Shown here: in pieces, positions 15,928 to 24,902 of the stretch
Layout of the letters: each line of letters starts with the position of its first letter
How positions within the stretch are numbered: the first letter of the stretch is position 1
NCBI GenBank assembly: GCA_007859835.1
Contig: SJPJ01000001.1
Location: 533,134-597,133, forward strand
Reading direction: 5' to 3'
DNA length: 64,000 nt
DNA from: Novipirellula herctigrandis
Lineage (GTDB): Bacteria; Planctomycetota; Planctomycetia; Pirellulales; Pirellulaceae
Notes under the pieces: generated by a model
Told to the model about the DNA's origin: nothing
Seen by the model: only the letters and a program-made list of their open reading frames with translations
Database searches by the model: none
Program-made: the position numbers and the translations under genes

Positions 15928-17466
15928 CTATTTTCGAAACATCTTCAACATGCGATGCGTCACCAGAAAACCACCAGCGATATTGATCGTGGCAAAGAAG
16001 ATTGCCACCGCACCAAGGATTATCGCAGCGATACTTTGTGTACCGACCTGGACCATTCCGCCGACAATAATAATGCCACTGATCGCATTGGTCACACTCA
16101 TCAGTGGTGTATGTAGCGATGCACTCACATTCCAAATCACTTGCCAACCGATCAAACACGCCAAAGCGAAAACTGTCATATCGGTGATAAATTCTCGGTT
16201 CCCCGTCATTCCAATACCAACGAGCACCAAACCTGCGGCAACCAAGATCAAAAGGTCGACCATTCCAATTCGCTTTTGCACAACCGTTGCCGGCGACGCC
16301 AGTGGTTCCGGTGCAGTGGCGCGTTGGGCTGCTGAAACAGCGACCGGTGGCGGAGGCCAAGTGATGACGCCATTGTGAACAACCGTGGCACTGCGAATCA
16401 CCACGTTGTCCATGTCGATGTGCAAGTTCTCGGCACCGCCCATTTCTTCGAGTAAATGATACAAATTGGTTCCGTACAACTGGCTTGATGTATGAGCCAA
16501 CCGGCTCGCCAAATCGCTGAAGCCAACAATATGCACCCCCGCATGCATCGTCACTTGATCTGCAACGGTGCATTCACAATTACCTCCCTGTTCGGCAGCC
16601 AAGTCAACGACAATGCTCCCTCGGCGCATCGATTCGACCATTTCGCGCGTGATCAAAGTGGGTGCCGTTTTTCCGGGGATCAGCGCCGTGGTGATGATGA
16701 TATCGACCTCTTTCGCCTGAGCCGCGAACAATGCCATTTCCGCTTCGATGAACTCCTTGCTCATCGTTTTCGCGTAACCGCCAGCGGTACCGGCTTCTTC
16801 CTCGGTGTCGATTTGTACCGTCAAAAACTCGGCCCCCATGCTTTGCACTTGCTCGGCCACTTCGGGGCGTACATCGAACGCGCGAACGATTGCTCCGAGT
16901 CCGCGAGCCGTCCCGATCGCCGACAAACCGGCCACGCCCGCACCAATGACGAGTACTTTCGCTGGCGGCACTTTACCAGCTGCCGTGATTTGGCCCGTAA
17001 AGAATCGTCCGAACAAACCAGCCGCTTCAACGACCGCTCGATAACCGGCGATGTTAGCGGTGGAACTCAGTGCATCCATCTTCTGCGCACGACTGATCCG
17101 CGGGATCGCATCAATCGCTAACGCATTGACGTTCTTTGCAGACAACTTTTCAAGGAGGGACCGATTGGTTGCCGGCGCAATAAAGCTGATCAACGTTTGC
17201 CCTTGGTGCATTTGGGCAATTTCGTGGTCCTCAGGCGAGCGTACCTTTAAGATAATGTCGGCTGTTGACCAAACGTGGTTTGCGTCGCCGCTGATTTCGC
17301 AGCCCACGGCGCGATAGGCGTCGTCATGAAAACTGGCCGCAGTACCTGCGTTGGTTTCAACAACAACATCGAAACCGAGCTTTTCTTTCAACCGACGAAC
17401 TGTCTCGGGTGTCGCGGCGACACGACACTCGCGCGCGAAAATCTCTTTCGTGATACCGACTTTCAT
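15928..17466 (-). CDS. pntA: NAD(P) transhydrogenase subunit alpha (full-length)
   Basis: 512 residues, the undivided alpha subunit as in E. coli rather than the split PntAA/PntAB form. Residues 1-~370 form the alanine-dehydrogenase-like NAD domain: KEIFARECRVAATPE at the start, PRISRAQKMDALSS (the Arg-Gln-Asp region of domain I), and the Rossmann loop VIGAGVAGLSAIGTARGLGA. After a Pro-rich linker (TWPPPPVAV) there are four membrane helices at ~405-512. The start ATG is preceded by a 20-base direct repeat (17471-17510), so the ribosome-binding region itself is duplicated. Confidence 0.96.
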   Translation of the reverse strand: MKVGITKEIFARECRVAATPETVRRLKEKLGFDVVVETNAGTAASFHDDAYRAVGCEISGDANHVWSTADIILKVRSPEDHEIAQMHQGQTLISFIAPATNRSLLEKLSAKNVNALAIDAIPRISRAQKMDALSSTANIAGYRAVVEAAGLFGRFFTGQITAAGKVPPAKVLVIGAGVAGLSAIGTARGLGAIVRAFDVRPEVAEQVQSMGAEFLTVQIDTEEEAGTAGGYAKTMSKEFIEAEMALFAAQAKEVDIIITTALIPGKTAPTLITREMVESMRRGSIVVDLAAEQGGNCECTVADQVTMHAGVHIVGFSDLASRLAHTSSQLYGTNLYHLLEEMGGAENLHIDMDNVVIRSATVVHNGVITWPPPPVAVSAAQRATAPEPLASPATVVQKRIGMVDLLILVAAGLVLVGIGMTGNREFITDMTVFALACLIGWQVIWNVSASLHTPLMSVTNAISGIIIVGGMVQVGTQSIAAIILGAVAIFFATINIAGGFLVTHRMLKMFRK

Positions 17467-17470
17467 TTTC

Positions 17471-17510
17471 GATTCGTACCTTCAGAGAGAGATTCGTGCC
17501 TTCAGAGAAT
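17471..17510. repeat. 20-bp direct repeat, two copies, in the pntA leader
   Basis: Units 17471-17490 and 17491-17510 differ at two positions (gattcgtaccttcagagaga and gattcgtgccttcagagaat). Reading the minus strand, each unit contains GAAGG, so the pntA leader has two copies of its likely Shine-Dalgarno-like stretch. Confidence 0.85.
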
Positions 17511-17552
17511 CGGGATGCGTCTTCACAAAGGGCCTCGTTCCTGGTAACCCGT

Positions 17553-17628
17553 TTTCGCGATAGCCTGCTTGTTTCGCGATAGCCTGCTTGTTTCGCGATA
17601 GCCTGCTTGTTTCGCGATAGCCTGCTTG
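17553..17628. repeat. 19-bp tandem repeat, four perfect copies
   Basis: The unit tttcgcgatagcctgcttg occurs at 17553, 17572, 17591 and 17610 with no mismatch. It lies between the divergent pntA and DUF1080 genes. Just downstream (about 17630-17695) the words gggctacc and tcaagcagg recur; the latter is close to an inverted match to the unit's cctgctt core. Confidence 0.95.
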
Positions 17629-17854
17629 AACGATGGGCTACCTCACGGGCCTAGCTCTCGGGCTACCTTTCGATGGTAGGTCAAGCAGGTTGTCCCCACA
17701 AGCTGATGGCGACACGCCGATCGCCACAGGACGAAAAAACTTTTGCCATGTAAACCCTGTAGGTCCCAACAACCCATAGGCCACAACCGCAGGCGATTGG
17801 TGTAGAATCGAAGCCTTGCTTTGAATCCGCTACCCTCCTACCACGACCAATCAC
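17629..17854. other. Rest of the divergent pntA / DUF1080 intergenic region
   Basis: No gene is visible. It contains two gggctacc words in a cytosine/guanine-rich stretch (17636-17675), an inverted match to the preceding tandem unit (caagcagg at about 17683), and the upstream sequence of the DUF1080 gene. No clear promoter or operator was recognised. Confidence 0.4.
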
Positions 17855-18667
17855 ATGCGCCGACTTTCCTGTTCGCTTCTTTCATTGTTCTTTCTGCTCT
17901 CACTAACGAGCCAACTTCACGCCGAAGCTCCGGGCGAATGGGTTTCTTTGTTCAACGGCAAGAGCTTAGAAGGATGGACGCCTAAAATTCGCTTCCACGA
18001 AGCAGGTGACAACTTTGGCAATACGTTTCGTGTCGAGGATGGCTTGTTGAAGGTCCGATATGACCAATATGACTCGTTCAACGAAACGTTTGGGCATCTT
18101 TTCTGTGACACGCCCTATTCAAACTACCGATTTCGCGTCGAATACCGCTTTGTGGGCGATCAGTGCAAAGGTGGTGCTGGATGGGCAACTCGCAATAGCG
18201 GGGTCATGATCCACGGCGAATCACCCGCCGAAATGGATGTTGACCAACGGTTTCCCACGTCGATCGAAGTCCAACTGCTCGGAGGCGATGGCACCCACGA
18301 CCGAAGTACCGCCAATTTGTGTACGCCCGGAACAAATGTGGTTCTCAAGGGCGATTTGTTTATGCCTCACTGTACGAGTTCGACATCGGAAACCTACCAC
18401 GGTGAACAATGGGTGACCGTTGAAATCGAAGTCCACGGGAACCAAGTCATTAAACATATCATCGATGGCAAAACGGTCATTGAATACAGCGAGGCTCAGT
18501 TAGATCCGCGAGACGCTCATGCAAAAGCGTTGGCAGACAAGCATGGCACCATCGCACTCTCAGGCGGCTCGATTTCGCTGCAATCCGAGAGTCACCCGGT
18601 AGATTTCCGCAAGGTTGAAATCATGGTACTTCCCGAGTCGGATCAAGCTAACGCCGATGCTAAGTAG
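17855..18667 (+). CDS. Secreted DUF1080 (3-keto-disaccharide hydrolase-like) protein
   Basis: 270 residues with a clear signal peptide (MRRLSCSLLSLFFLLSL..., likely cut after LHA). The mature part starts GEWVSLFNGKSLEGW, the standard opening of the DUF1080 concanavalin/lamin-G-like fold. Typical segments follow: NSGVMIHGE, PTSIEVQLLGG, HGNQVIKHIIDGKTV, and a final SISLQSESHPVDFRKVEI. Members are abundant in planctomycetes and act on sugars outside the cytoplasm or as carbohydrate-binding domains; the substrate here cannot be read from sequence. Its stop lies 10 bases inside the following exporter gene, implying coupled translation. Confidence 0.92.
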   Translation: MRRLSCSLLSLFFLLSLTSQLHAEAPGEWVSLFNGKSLEGWTPKIRFHEAGDNFGNTFRVEDGLLKVRYDQYDSFNETFGHLFCDTPYSNYRFRVEYRFVGDQCKGGAGWATRNSGVMIHGESPAEMDVDQRFPTSIEVQLLGGDGTHDRSTANLCTPGTNVVLKGDLFMPHCTSSTSETYHGEQWVTVEIEVHGNQVIKHIIDGKTVIEYSEAQLDPRDAHAKALADKHGTIALSGGSISLQSESHPVDFRKVEIMVLPESDQANADAK

Positions 18668-19406
18668 CCTGTCGGCTCTCGAAATTGCCATGGTCGTGCT
18701 CGGCGCCGGCGGGATCGGATTCAGCAAAGCTGGGTTTCCCGGCGTCAGCATGCTGCATGTGGTACTGTTCGCGATTGTGTTTGGTCCCAAAGAATCCACC
18801 GGTGTGCTGCTACCGCTGCTGGTGGTTGGCGATCTATTTGCAATTCGGTTGTTTGGCCAAGTTGCTGACTGGACTCACGTACGTCGACTGTTGCCACCAA
18901 CCCTGACGGGGATTCTCATCGGCTGGAAAATGATGGGATCGCTCGACGAAGACATCTTCCGAATCGTTGTCGGAGTCATCATCATGGTGCTGACGGTGAT
19001 CCAAGGATTGCGAATGTGGCGACCGGAGGCGTTCGATTCGATTCCCCATTCCCGTTGGTTCGCACTCGTTTTGGGATTGCTGGCCGGGATGACGACCATG
19101 CTGGCTAACGCTGCGGGACCGGTGGTCGCGCTGTATTTGTTAGCCGTCAGTTTGCCAAAGTGGGAATTGATCGGAACCAGCGCTTGGTTGTTCCTGGTAT
19201 TGAATCTGATCAAATTGCCCTTGAGCTTCAACCTGGGTCTGATCACGCCATCCACGTTGGCTGTCAATGTAACATTCGCAGCCGCCGTGCCGATGGGGAT
19301 GTTAGCAGGTCGATGGCTGGTTCACCGCGTCCCCCAGTTCTGGTTCAACGTCATTCTACTAGCGTTTACAGCCATCGCTGCAGCTCGGTTGCTGGGGTGG
19401 TTCTAA
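18657..19406 (+). CDS. TauE/SafE family membrane exporter
   Basis: About 249 residues from the ATG at 18657 (MLSSLSALEIAMVVLGAGG), which overlaps the end of the DUF1080 gene. Seven or eight hydrophobic helices occur in two halves, each with a glycine-rich motif. The first half has GAGGIGFSKAGFPG; the second has GLLAGMTTMLANAAGPVVALYLL. This pattern defines the TauE/SafE (DUF81) family, which exports sulfite, sulfoacetate or related organic anions. Overlap with a periplasmic sugar-family protein gives no substrate. It is followed by a strong terminator at 19501-19531. Confidence 0.9.
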   Translation: MLSSLSALEIAMVVLGAGGIGFSKAGFPGVSMLHVVLFAIVFGPKESTGVLLPLLVVGDLFAIRLFGQVADWTHVRRLLPPTLTGILIGWKMMGSLDEDIFRIVVGVIIMVLTVIQGLRMWRPEAFDSIPHSRWFALVLGLLAGMTTMLANAAGPVVALYLLAVSLPKWELIGTSAWLFLVLNLIKLPLSFNLGLITPSTLAVNVTFAAAVPMGMLAGRWLVHRVPQFWFNVILLAFTAIAAARLLGWF

Positions 19407-19457
19407 AGCACTCTCATCATTGACTGGGCGCATCGTTATTGACTGGGCGCACCGTAG

Positions 19458-19475
19458 GCCAGGACCTGTCCTGGC
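19458..19475. repeat. 18-bp palindrome (GCCAGGAC / GTCCTGGC)
   Basis: A perfect inverted repeat with a two-base centre, lying after two copies of ttgactgggcgca (near 19419 and 19439). It is REP-like intergenic sequence between convergent genes. Confidence 0.6.
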
Positions 19476-19500
19476 GATGCGATCGGCAACTCTAAATAGA

Positions 19501-19531
19501 AAAAGCCCACTCGAATACCGAGTGGGCTTTT
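19501..19531. terminator. Bidirectional rho-independent terminator
   Basis: AAAAGCCCACTCG pairs perfectly over 13 bases with CGAGTGGGCTTTT around the 5-base loop AATAC. With A-rich and T-rich flanks it works on both strands, ending the TauE/SafE transcript (plus) and the Gly-rich protein transcript (minus). Confidence 0.9.
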
Positions 19532-19565
19532 GATCAATATTGATTGCTTAGCGAAAGCGTCGCGA

Positions 19566-20150
19566 TTAATTAGAAGGCGAAGCCGGTGTGCCAGGGTCGT
19601 CGTCGCCCGAGGTTGCCAATGGGATTGCGATTGCTGCAGCCGTTCCGCCTAGGAGCAAGCCAAGACGCGGTCCGCCACCGCCACCGATACTGCTAGCGAT
19701 TCCGCCACCACCGCCGCCACCGCCTGTCGAGACGAAACCGCCGCCCATTACAGGATTGCCAAAGCCACCGTCCACGAAGCCACCATCCATAGCCGTTGCA
19801 CCCGAGCAGTGAGGGCAATTGGCGAGATGTCGTTCGGAGCATTTCAGGGTTCGGCGAAGTTCTGCGATCGCATCGCGTACAGCCAAAACGTCCGCTTCCA
19901 CGTTCGTCCCAGCGTCAAGCATTGCATCGAGTTTCGCGATTGCCGCGTCAAACTGTGCCGTCTTCTGCGTGCATGTAAGCGTTTCATCCGCAGCGACAAT
20001 GTTTAAGTCGCCGATCATGGTGTCAAAATCCACGGATCCCTCAGCAACGGCTGAAGTGGTGGAAACCAACATAAACGCGTGAGCGGGAGCACAAACGGTC
20101 GCAACCAAAGCGGTCGCAAGCGAGAGTGAAAGGATTCGTGTGATATGCAT
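19566..20150 (-). CDS. Small secreted Gly-rich hypothetical protein
   Basis: 194 residues; not a family I recognise by name. It has a signal peptide (MHITRILSLSLATALVATVCAPAHA) and a helical middle of about 80 residues with regularly spaced acidic/alanine residues (FDAAIAKLDAMLDAGTN). A CPHC motif near residue 115 is the only thiol pair besides two isolated cysteines. A glycine-only tract around residue 145 follows, then a hydrophobic segment (LGLLLGGTAAAIAIPLA) and an acidic/Pro tail. The layout suggests an exported protein whose C-terminal helix may stay in a membrane. It is monocistronic, ending at the shared terminator 35 bases downstream. Confidence 0.8.
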   Translation of the reverse strand: MHITRILSLSLATALVATVCAPAHAFMLVSTTSAVAEGSVDFDTMIGDLNIVAADETLTCTQKTAQFDAAIAKLDAMLDAGTNVEADVLAVRDAIAELRRTLKCSERHLANCPHCSGATAMDGGFVDGGFGNPVMGGGFVSTGGGGGGGGIASSIGGGGGPRLGLLLGGTAAAIAIPLATSGDDDPGTPASPSN

Positions 20151-20610
20151 CGTTCAGCCTAACTAAGTAATCGTTCTTTTTGTCTGTTTAGTTTTTCAGT
20201 CATAGCGCTGACCCATCGACATGGTATCACCACCAATTTAAACCTCGTTCAAGTCTACATCGCAAGTATTGCGAATCAATAAAATTGCCTCCCAAAATAC
20301 CGAAACCGCCCAGCTTCGCATCATTACCGTTAGAATTCGAAGAAATCAGGCGGAAGTTCGCCACTTTGCGCTCACTGGCCTGCAAGTGAAAATTCGTCTT
20401 TTTCGGCACAACCGGCACGGGAAAGTACCATTGACCTGAGCACCATACCGATACAAGCGAGTTCATCACGAGCTAACCATTTCCCCAATTCTTATCAACT
20501 CACCCACCTTCGCCGTGACTTCGACATGCTCGCGGCACCCCGTCCTTTGCTATTTTTTATCTCGGGCGATCGCCGGTGGAAAACGTTACGACCACAGGAA
20601 ACCATCACGT
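20151..20610. other. Divergent intergenic region
   Basis: 460 bases between the Gly-rich secreted protein (minus) and the TIGR03032 gene (plus). Short open frames here have no signal peptide, domain or ribosome-binding site and look random. It presumably holds the two promoters, but none is distinctive. Confidence 0.4.
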
Positions 20611-21723
20611 ATGACGATTGAATCACCGCTATCACGGGGCGAACCGCTACCTCCGGGCGAACCGCTGGGATCCGTCCATACGTCAAATTTTCCCGAGATT
20701 TTGAACCAACTCGGCATCTCGCTTCTTTTGACGACTTACCAAGCGGGAAAGCTCATCGTCGTGCGGGCCGACAACGATGTTCTCAACACCCATTTTCGCG
20801 TCTTCGATCAACCTATGGGCTTAGCTGTCCAAAAAAACCGAATCGCGGTCGGCACTGCGATGCAAATTTGGGAGTTTCATAATCTTCCTGCGGCATGCAC
20901 CCGTTTGGATCAGCAACCCAATTCGAGCGGCCAAAGGCATGACGCTTGTTTTTTGCCGCGGGTGGTTCATTGGACAGGAGATGTTCAAATTCACGAGATG
21001 GCGTGGGCCGGCGAAGAACTGATTTTTGTTAACACCCGTTTTTCTTGCTTGGCACGGCGCAGCACGGATTTCCATTTTGAACCGGTTTGGCGACCTCCAT
21101 TCGTTTCGCATTTCGCCCCCACCGATTGCTGCCATCTAAACGGCTTGGCAACCCGCGACGGAACGGTTTGCTACGTAACTGCATTCGGTGCAACGAATGA
21201 TCCCAGTGGATGGCGTGCGAAAAAGAATGATGGTGGCGTGATGATCGATGTGCAAACCAACCAAACGATCGCCGCAGACCTTTCGATGCCACATTCGCCT
21301 CGCTGGTACGATGGCAAGTTGTGGGTCCTACAATCAGGTACGGGGGGGTTCGGTTTCATCGACTTGGCAAATGGAACCTATCAATCCGTTGTGGAGTTGC
21401 CTGGGTTCACTCGTGGATTGTCATTTTGTGGGCCGTTTGCTTTCATTGGACTATCTCAAGTACGCGAAACCGCCGTATTTGGTGGCGTCCCGATCGCTCA
21501 GCGAAACTTAAACGAGCGAATCTGCGGAATCTGGGTGGTGAATATCCATTCCGGTCAGATTGTTGCCTTCGTCAAATTTGAAGGCGCTGTTCAGGAAATC
21601 TTCAGCGTAGAGGTTTTGAGTGGAGCAAGGTTTCCGGAATTAGTTAACGAAGACCGCGAGTTATTAGCCAACTCGTACTCGTTGCCCGATTGGGTCTTAG
21701 CCGATTTGCCCAGCACCAACTGA
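20611..21723 (+). CDS. TIGR03032 family protein
   Basis: About 370 residues from MTIESPLSRGEP at 20611 (AGGAAA about 10 bases upstream). An open frame extends further 5' but lacks family features. Diagnostic segments are the N-terminal HTSNFPEILNQLGISLLLTTYQAGKL, then FDQPMGLAV, HDACFLPRVVHWTGDVQIHEMAW, NTRFSCLARRS, HLNGLATRDG, MPHSPRWYDGKLWVLQSGTGG and PGFTRGLSF. The family is described as a repeat-containing propeller-like protein of unknown function, often near glycan or tetratricopeptide proteins. No signal peptide is present, so it is probably cytoplasmic. It ends 240 bases before flgL and is apparently a single-gene unit. Confidence 0.9.
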   Translation: MTIESPLSRGEPLPPGEPLGSVHTSNFPEILNQLGISLLLTTYQAGKLIVVRADNDVLNTHFRVFDQPMGLAVQKNRIAVGTAMQIWEFHNLPAACTRLDQQPNSSGQRHDACFLPRVVHWTGDVQIHEMAWAGEELIFVNTRFSCLARRSTDFHFEPVWRPPFVSHFAPTDCCHLNGLATRDGTVCYVTAFGATNDPSGWRAKKNDGGVMIDVQTNQTIAADLSMPHSPRWYDGKLWVLQSGTGGFGFIDLANGTYQSVVELPGFTRGLSFCGPFAFIGLSQVRETAVFGGVPIAQRNLNERICGIWVVNIHSGQIVAFVKFEGAVQEIFSVEVLSGARFPELVNEDRELLANSYSLPDWVLADLPSTN

Positions 21724-21944
21724 GTTTGCCCAAAGCCACATATGCAGCACGTATTCGCAATGCCAATACCGCTGGGATGGATCGGATTCGGGCGCGACTT
21801 CAAGCCAATTGTAGTGGTTTTGCTGGTTACGACTCAGACTTCAAGCCGATAGAAACTTCATCTGTAGTCTGGCTCTGCATGCGGATTTGCCAAAAAATAT
21901 CCTGGCGAAACCGAGACCATTTAGAAGCAAAGCCAACAACCACC

Positions 21945-21951
21945 AAGGAGG
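21945..21951 (+). promoter_or_regulatory. Ribosome-binding site of flgL
   Basis: AAGGAGG ends 12 bases before the flgL ATG, with a second purine run GAAGG closer to the start. This supports translation from 21964. Confidence 0.6.
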
Positions 21952-21963
21952 CTGAGAAGGACC

Positions 21964-23919
21964 ATGTCGCTATTGCCCGTCTCGGCCACGCGGACAAGCT
22001 CATCGCTAACGTCACAACGACTGCTGTATCAATTGACATCCGATCAATTGGCAGTGCAAAGACAATATGACCAATTATCGTCAGGCCGCCGAGTGCTGCG
22101 GCTTTCGGACGATCCGGCCGCTGCCAACCGGGCCCTTGGATTGAACCGTGGTATTGACCGCGGTGAACAATTGGTTCGCAATGCAAACGCGGTATCGGGA
22201 TTCTACCAAGCGTCCGACGATGCACTATCACGAGTCAACACCGCCCTAATCAATGCTCGCGCGGCTGCCGTGGAAGGGGTCGGTACGATCATTTCGGATG
22301 ACGAGCGAGAAGCAATCGCGATGAGCGTCCGCGAATCGATTCAAACAATATTTGCCGCCGGAAATTCAATGTTCCGCGATCAACAATTGCTTGGCGGCAT
22401 TCTCGACGCTGGGAATGCGTTTCAGTATGACGAAAGCGATATCGTATTCACTGGACACGGTGCGGTAGGGCATAGCGAAGTTGGGGCCGGCACTCCGACG
22501 GCAATCAACGTCACCGCATCGGAAACACTCGGGGCGTTCGCGATGATCCTCGAAGGAGAACCTCTCAATGCCGCCTTGGACCATTCAACCCGATTGGTCG
22601 ATATGCGTAGCGGCAAAGGAGTTGAAACGGGTGTGATTCGCATTTCTGGCGGTACGGAATACACCGAAGTCGACTTGCGAACCGCAGCCAGCATTGGTGA
22701 CGTCGCTGATGTCTTGAATGCATTAGAAATTGATGGACGCAAATTGGACGTCAAAGTGTTTGACGACTCCATTCAAATCGATTACGCCGATGGATTGCCC
22801 GGGACATTGGCGATCGAGGATATGCCCGGCAGTTCGTTAGCAAGCGATTTGTCGATCCAAAACACGGGAGGCATGTCCGCGCCGCCCATCATTGGCGACT
22901 CGCTCAGTCCGCGTGTAACGACCAACACAAAGATCGAAGACCTCGCCCACGGCGTTGGGCTCGATCTCAGTAGCGGGATCACGATCAACCAAGGCTCGCA
23001 AACCTTCACGGTTGATCTCTCGGAAGCCGAGACAATGGGCGATGTGCTAATCGCGATCAACCGCAGCGAAGCGGACATTCAAGCGTCCCTTAACGAATCG
23101 GAGGGACGGATCCAATTGCGATCACTCCGTAGTGGGGTGGATTATTCGATAGGCGAAAACAACGGTAATGCCGCCCGATCACTGGGCATCCGCTCGGCGA
23201 CCGAGCAAACCACACTCGATTCGCTTGGCCGTGGTCGCGGCATGGTGCTTAACAGTGACACAATTGACCTCACGATTGTTCGCCCCGATGGCCAAACACT
23301 GGAATTCGACTTGGAAAGCGCGATTACCGTCGACGATGTAATGACGATGATTCGCGATCACCCGGACAACCAAGACGCCCAGAAGGTATTGGTCAGCTTG
23401 AACTTAGTCGGTAACGGGATCGAATTACAGGCGCCGCCCGGCGCGGCACCGCTAACCGTCCGCCAAAGTGAAATCAGTAATGCGGGAACTCGTCTCGGTT
23501 TGATTCCGAACGGTCAAAACGAAGCACAGGGTGTCACCGTCGGACCGGTGAATAAAATCGCCGGTATCGATTACATGCCGCTCGATGCCGGTGGCGCGCT
23601 TGATACATTGACGCGACTCGAAAAAGCGATTCTCGACGGGGACATCCCCGAGATCGAACGACTTCAACAACGAATCGATGAGGATTTCGACCGATCCACG
23701 TCGGCTCGATCGCGAGTCGGTATTTGGTCGCGAAACCTAGAAGACATGAGAGATGCAACCGGAGATCAAGTCGTCCAAATGAAGTCTCAATTATCCGACG
23801 AGGTCGACGCCGATTTAGCAACGGTGATTAGCGAAGTAAATCGGCGCCAAATTGCGATGGAAGCATCGATGCGAATCATTGGCCAAATGTCACAATTGAC
23901 GCTATTAAATTTCTTGTAG
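21964..23919 (+). CDS. flgL: Flagellar hook-filament junction protein FlgL (HAP3), enlarged
   Basis: 651 residues, about twice the E. coli length (~317). The N-terminal coiled-coil (residues 1-150) has the flagellin-like motif QYDQLSSGRRVLRLSDDPAAANRALGL. The C-terminal helices (about 560-651) end IGQMSQLTLLNFL. Between them sit at least three flagellin_IN-type modules of ~90 residues, opening with a short leader such as DMRSGKGVETGVIRISGG or DSLGRGRGMVLN and a T-x-x-D-V-x-x-x-I-N helix. The same module is repeated in FliD of this window. FlgL joins the hook-associated protein FlgK to the filament. Confidence 0.93.
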   Translation: MSLLPVSATRTSSSLTSQRLLYQLTSDQLAVQRQYDQLSSGRRVLRLSDDPAAANRALGLNRGIDRGEQLVRNANAVSGFYQASDDALSRVNTALINARAAAVEGVGTIISDDEREAIAMSVRESIQTIFAAGNSMFRDQQLLGGILDAGNAFQYDESDIVFTGHGAVGHSEVGAGTPTAINVTASETLGAFAMILEGEPLNAALDHSTRLVDMRSGKGVETGVIRISGGTEYTEVDLRTAASIGDVADVLNALEIDGRKLDVKVFDDSIQIDYADGLPGTLAIEDMPGSSLASDLSIQNTGGMSAPPIIGDSLSPRVTTNTKIEDLAHGVGLDLSSGITINQGSQTFTVDLSEAETMGDVLIAINRSEADIQASLNESEGRIQLRSLRSGVDYSIGENNGNAARSLGIRSATEQTTLDSLGRGRGMVLNSDTIDLTIVRPDGQTLEFDLESAITVDDVMTMIRDHPDNQDAQKVLVSLNLVGNGIELQAPPGAAPLTVRQSEISNAGTRLGLIPNGQNEAQGVTVGPVNKIAGIDYMPLDAGGALDTLTRLEKAILDGDIPEIERLQQRIDEDFDRSTSARSRVGIWSRNLEDMRDATGDQVVQMKSQLSDEVDADLATVISEVNRRQIAMEASMRIIGQMSQLTLLNFL

Positions 23920-23971
23920 CGATTTTGTCGATTTTGATGGTAATGCGTCCGATAAGGATACAAGACCGTAG

Positions 23972-24008
23972 TGCGGTACAACCGCAAGCGAAGCGAGCTA
24001 CCGCTCGC
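23972..24008. other. Two small hairpins between flgL and fliW
   Basis: TGCGGT-ACA-ACCGCA (23972-23986) and GCGAGC-TACC-GCTCGC (23993-24008) are perfect 6-bp stems placed side by side. No T-tract follows either, so they are weak terminator or leader-structure candidates only. Confidence 0.35.
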
Positions 24009-24167
24009 CTCACGTTCGCCCGCTCCCGTTGGTCGCTGGAATCGTGCCATAGCAACACCCAATTCAGCGATGACTGATGTAGGTAACTTGACAGAACGTC
24101 AACACACTCGGTGACTACCTATTGTTCGGGCCTGCCGAAATCACGCCTGCTTAGAAAGAAAAGCGTT

Positions 24168-24629
24168 ATGAAAATCGACACGAATCGCTTTGGTGCATTG
24201 AACATCAACTCAGACGAGTTGTTCTTGTTCCCGCAGGGCTTGATCGGCATGGAGACACTTCGCCAATGGGCGTTGTTGCCCGATCCTCATACGGAAAGCG
24301 TCGCATGGCTACAAAGTGTGACACGAGGCGATCGGGCAATACCACTGATCAGCCCGCGTGCCTTCTTTGAGGACTACCGCGTCCACCTGAGCCGCCGCGA
24401 ACTCGGCAGTTTACATTTGCAACCGAGCACCGAGTTGTATGTGATGACAACAGTATCGGGCCGTGAAGGCAAAGTGACGACCAACCTACGAGCACCGATT
24501 CTGCTGAACCTAGAGCGACGATTAGGATGCCAGATCATCGCGGATAACGAGCTATCGATCCAACACACCTTGCCTGTTTTCGCTAAAGCAGTCGTCGTAG
24601 GCTCGCTCGTCAAGTGCCGAGCGGCGTAG
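24168..24629 (+). CDS. fliW: Flagellar assembly factor FliW
   Basis: 153 residues from [11 protein letters not shown]. Family features are the N-terminal [18 protein letters not shown], the central [15 protein letters not shown], the Y-V-M-T-x-V segment, and [21 protein letters not shown]. FliW binds flagellin and, in Bacillus and Campylobacter, antagonises the RNA-binding regulator CsrA to set flagellin translation. It follows flgL by 248 bases with paired hairpins between. No csrA follows it, contrary to a frequent arrangement. Confidence 0.93.
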   Translation: MKIDTNRFGALNINSDELFLFPQGLIGMETLRQWALLPDPHTESVAWLQSVTRGDRAIPLISPRAFFEDYRVHLSRRELGSLHLQPSTELYVMTTVSGREGKVTTNLRAPILLNLERRLGCQIIADNELSIQHTLPVFAKAVVVGSLVKCRAA

Positions 24630-24902
24630 TCGCGGCTCCGCAATGCAATCCTACCTTCTGCGGTGAACCTCTCACCGCTCTCGATCATCGGCAAACCGAC
24701 TGAAATCGATTCCCGCGAAATAATTCCAGCTACATCGTCGCGGCACGATTTACAACGATCGATTCTTTTGCTCCCAGCAACATTTCACGCTGAAAGTTGC
24801 TATGCTTTTGTCTACTTCTTGGAAGGTGCCTCCTTGGCGCCCCCCTACCCCTGATTTGCGGCAGTTGCTCGACTGACAGTCGCAAAAAGTGAGACAAAAC
24901 TG

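Noticed and set aside
17553..17628. CRISPR array
   Set aside because: Units are directly abutting with no spacers, and no cas genes are present anywhere in the window.
21860..21900. Sigma-54 promoter upstream of flgL
   Set aside because: A TGGC word occurs but the -12 position ten bases on reads GG rather than GC, so the required GG-N10-GC pair is missing.
24630..24902. Expected csrA gene after fliW
   Set aside because: No frame with the CsrA start or its RGGxxA-type features; the region only leads into the giant gene.
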